The position numbers and the translations under genes were made by a program. This document shows, in pieces, positions 62,142-64,000 of a stretch of 64,000 bases of DNA. The first letter of the stretch is position 1. Every line of letters begins with the position of its first letter. A model generated the notes under the pieces. It was not told the origin of the DNA. It did no database searches and was given only the letters and a program-made list of their open reading frames with translations. The stretch spans positions 1 to 64,000 of the forward strand of contig JAFGFU010000005.1 of NCBI GenBank assembly GCA_016930915.1. The letters run 5' to 3'. The DNA comes from Campylobacterales bacterium (lineage in GTDB: Bacteria > Campylobacterota > Campylobacteria > Campylobacterales > Sulfurospirillaceae).

Positions 62142-63625
62142 ATATACTTATGCTTGATAATATGATGAATGCAAATTCTGAATTACTTTCAGACGATTGT
62201 GTGAAAAAATATCTTGAATTAGAAGACATAAAATCTCAGGAATTAACTACTGTTCAGAGACTATGTCAATATCTAAAAACAACTTCTCTTTTATATCAAT
62301 TCTATGAAAATTATTATTTGAATTATAAAATTCCGCAAATTGGAAAAGAATTTGATTTATTACGAATAGGTAGAGAATCCGTTGTCAATATTGAACTAAA
62401 GTCAGGACAAGTTAGTGATGAAGAAGTCTTAACACAATTAAAAAGAAACTATTATTATTTATCTTTTTTAGGTAGAACAATACATTGTTACACTTTTATG
62501 ACAGATGGTACACAAGATATATTATTTTATTTTGATGTAATAACTCAAGAATTACAACGGATTTCTGATAAGAATCATATTTTATACAACCTATATCATT
62601 TAAATGATATGGAAGATACTACTATTGATTCTTTATTTGTTCCAAGTAACTACCTAATTTCTCCGTTTAATACGACAGATAAGTTTATTGAAAACCAATA
62701 TTTTTTAACGCAACATCAAGAAGATATTAAAAAGGAAATAATTAAAGAAATAACTAGCAATAGTCAAAATAAAATATTTTCAATTTCAGGAACTGCTGGG
62801 ACAGGAAAGACTTTATTGACATATGATATTGCTAAAGAATTACGTAATATTGGTAAGAGCGTAACAATAATTCATTGTGCTCAATTCAATAATGGAATTA
62901 CAAAATTAAGAACACAATATCAATGGGATATTAGAACAATTAAAAACTATTCTATTTCGCCTTTATCCAATATTTTAATTGTTGATGAAGCGCAAAGGTT
63001 AGAAAAAAGTCAATTTGAAGCTCTTGTATCAATAGGTAATAAAACGATTATATTTTCACACGATGTTAATCAGCGTTTAAATAGAACAAATCAGGCACAA
63101 GAAGTTGTTGCTCTAATCAAATTAAATGCTCATAAATCACCATATGAATTATCACATAAAATAAGGCACAATAAAAGCCTTGCTTCTTTTTTAAAAAAAT
63201 TTTATGATTTGACTAAAATAACTACTGACACTTTAGTTTGCAAGGATTATGAAAATATTTTTTTCTATTATGCAAAAAATCTTAATGATGCACAGACATA
63301 TGTTTCATTTTTAATGACGAATGGTTGGGAATACATTTATTTGACGAATAGTCGTTATAATCAAGAATCGTTATCTCATTTAAAATTCAGTGATAATAGT
63401 GCTCACCAAGCAATTGGACAAGAATATGATAATGTCGTGGTAACAATCGATCAAAATTTCTTTTATAAAGAAAATAAGAAATTAGCTTATAGGTATGGCT
63501 GCTATTACAGTCCTTTAGAAACATTGTTTCAGGCAATAACACGTACTCGTAAAAAAATTATGTTTGTTATTATTAACAACAAAGAAGTTTATGAAAATTG
63601 TATAAGAATTATTGAAAAAAGGTGA
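62126..63625 (+). CDS. PD-(D/E)XK nuclease-like plus DUF2075 helicase protein
   Basis: 499 residues. The N-terminal part (about 70-130) has a nuclease core with EFDLL and, 12 residues later, NIELKSGQ, the D...E-X-K layout of restriction-type nucleases. The second half is a superfamily 1 helicase of the DUF2075 group: Walker A SGTAGTGKTLL (about residues 222-232), Walker B ILIVDEAQRLE, and later motifs VVVTIDQ and QAITRTRKKIMF. Strongly AT-rich, no exact TTACATGTAA. GAGAGG is 5 bases before the ATG, inside cobB. An accessory nucleic-acid processing or anti-phage enzyme is plausible but not shown. Confidence 0.7.
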   Translation: MSKKINILMLDNMMNANSELLSDDCVKKYLELEDIKSQELTTVQRLCQYLKTTSLLYQFYENYYLNYKIPQIGKEFDLLRIGRESVVNIELKSGQVSDEEVLTQLKRNYYYLSFLGRTIHCYTFMTDGTQDILFYFDVITQELQRISDKNHILYNLYHLNDMEDTTIDSLFVPSNYLISPFNTTDKFIENQYFLTQHQEDIKKEIIKEITSNSQNKIFSISGTAGTGKTLLTYDIAKELRNIGKSVTIIHCAQFNNGITKLRTQYQWDIRTIKNYSISPLSNILIVDEAQRLEKSQFEALVSIGNKTIIFSHDVNQRLNRTNQAQEVVALIKLNAHKSPYELSHKIRHNKSLASFLKKFYDLTKITTDTLVCKDYENIFFYYAKNLNDAQTYVSFLMTNGWEYIYLTNSRYNQESLSHLKFSDNSAHQAIGQEYDNVVVTIDQNFFYKENKKLAYRYGCYYSPLETLFQAITRTRKKIMFVIINNKEVYENCIRIIEKR

Positions 63626-63763
63626 TAGGCTACTTTATAAACAATCAGAAACTTCATTACTAGGAATCATTTTGTTTTACATGTAAAGGTTTAAATAGAA
63701 CGAAGTGAAGAGGTGGATGAAAGCGTAGAAGATGCGGAGTGGGTTTTTCTGAGGTAAGCGTTG

Positions 63764-63772
63764 TGCTACAAT
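63764..63772 (+). promoter_or_regulatory. Extended -10 promoter of the last gene
   Basis: TG-C-TACAAT (TG at 63764-63765, TACAAT at 63767-63772) lies 30 bases before the ATG at 63802, with AGGAG at 63790-63794. Confidence 0.6.
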
Positions 63773-63801
63773 AGGGGGAGAGAAAAGGATAGGAGATAAA
63801 A

Positions 63802-64000
63802 ATGTTGAAAAAATCGGGGAAAGCGATTATTCGTAATCTGTTTAGAGATGTTTTAGAATCCTCTGAAGTTGAACTATCTGTGATTGAAAAATACATTGAC
63901 CCTGGCTATATCCAAAAGGTCGATGGCGTGATTTTGGATTATCATGGATTTATTGAACATATGAAAAAACAAAAGCAAGTGATTGAGGCGATGTCGGTTA
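63802..64000 (+). CDS. NTF2/SnoaL-like protein, truncated by the window end
   Basis: First 66 codons of a gene that runs off the end. VEKYIDPGYIQKVDGVILDYHGFIEHMKKQK-type sequence (here starting IEKYIDPGYIQK at about residue 30) is like the opening of a SnoaL/NTF2-like fold, in which a small helical domain binds diverse ligands. AGGAG lies 7 bases before the ATG. The function cannot be assigned from this fragment. Confidence 0.65.
   Translation, partial: MLKKSGKAIIRNLFRDVLESSEVELSVIEKYIDPGYIQKVDGVILDYHGFIEHMKKQKQVIEAMSV

Overview
The window reads as chromosomal DNA of a Campylobacterota (epsilonproteobacterial) bacterium, most like a free-living Sulfurospirillum-type organism. The reasons are the moderately AT-rich composition, the order leuD-leuB-TPR protein-CiaD-like protein-cca-purU (the last four match Campylobacter jejuni Cj0787-Cj0790), a sigma-54 promoter in front of flgF-flgG, and the ArgO, AzlCD, MsrPQ, Amt/PII and Mo-enzyme genes. 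The genus is an inference from gene content and was not tested by a search.

Layout. 0-15 kb is an iron/metal acquisition island: exbB-exbD-hemP-tonB, a PepSY membrane protein, two TonB-dependent receptors, two DUF4198 periplasmic proteins, two paralogous small Cys-containing periplasmic proteins, a Spy-like protein, feoA-feoB, a FeoB-associated Cys-rich peptide, dps and a porin. Fur-like boxes precede four of its transcription units and a Per-like box precedes dps. 15-19.5 kb has rpoD with a PAS protein, then flgF-flgG. 19.5-26.6 kb holds azlCD, yjdM, a lipoprotein, a DEAD-box helicase, a thioesterase, recQ, ywbE and a UPF0316 protein. 26.6-33.8 kb holds argO, a DUF2971 gene, msrQ-msrP, a chemoreceptor, arsB-arsR with a clear operator, and an orphan ABC ATPase. 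33.8-36.8 kb is an accessory patch with a KAP P-loop NTPase and a HepT-MntA toxin-antitoxin pair. 36.9-45.8 kb is the leuDB to purU run followed by trmL, a BaiN-like flavoprotein, ppnP, a beta-carbonic anhydrase and a phosphatase-family nuclease. 45.9-54.3 kb holds glyS, a small Mo-bisPGD oxidoreductase, glnK-amtB and an OpgB-like phosphoglycerol transferase. 54.4-64 kb holds a soluble chemoreceptor, a LivJ-like binding protein, a broken FGE-sulfatase gene, metH, a sirtuin and an AT-rich nuclease-helicase gene.

Two structures cut across these genes. First, the palindrome TTACATGTAA (usually CTTTACATGTAAAG) occurs 36 times, about 21 times inside or touching coding sequence and 15 times between genes; chance would give fewer than one copy. 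Inside genes it is read as Leu-His-Val-Lys or Phe-Thr-Cys-Lys, and in two proteins it supplies a likely zinc-ligand cysteine. It is absent from the three AT-rich accessory genes. Second, a structured intergenic repeat of about 133 bp is present in two good copies and one divergent copy, with paired stem changes that suggest a conserved RNA or DNA fold.

The iron island works as a unit in outline: the receptors import ligands using TonB-ExbB-ExbD energy, FeoAB takes up ferrous iron, Dps stores or detoxifies it, and the DUF4198 and small Cys proteins are uncharacterised periplasmic partners. No tRNA, rRNA, CRISPR array or insertion sequence was seen. No stretch longer than 300 bases lacks a gene.
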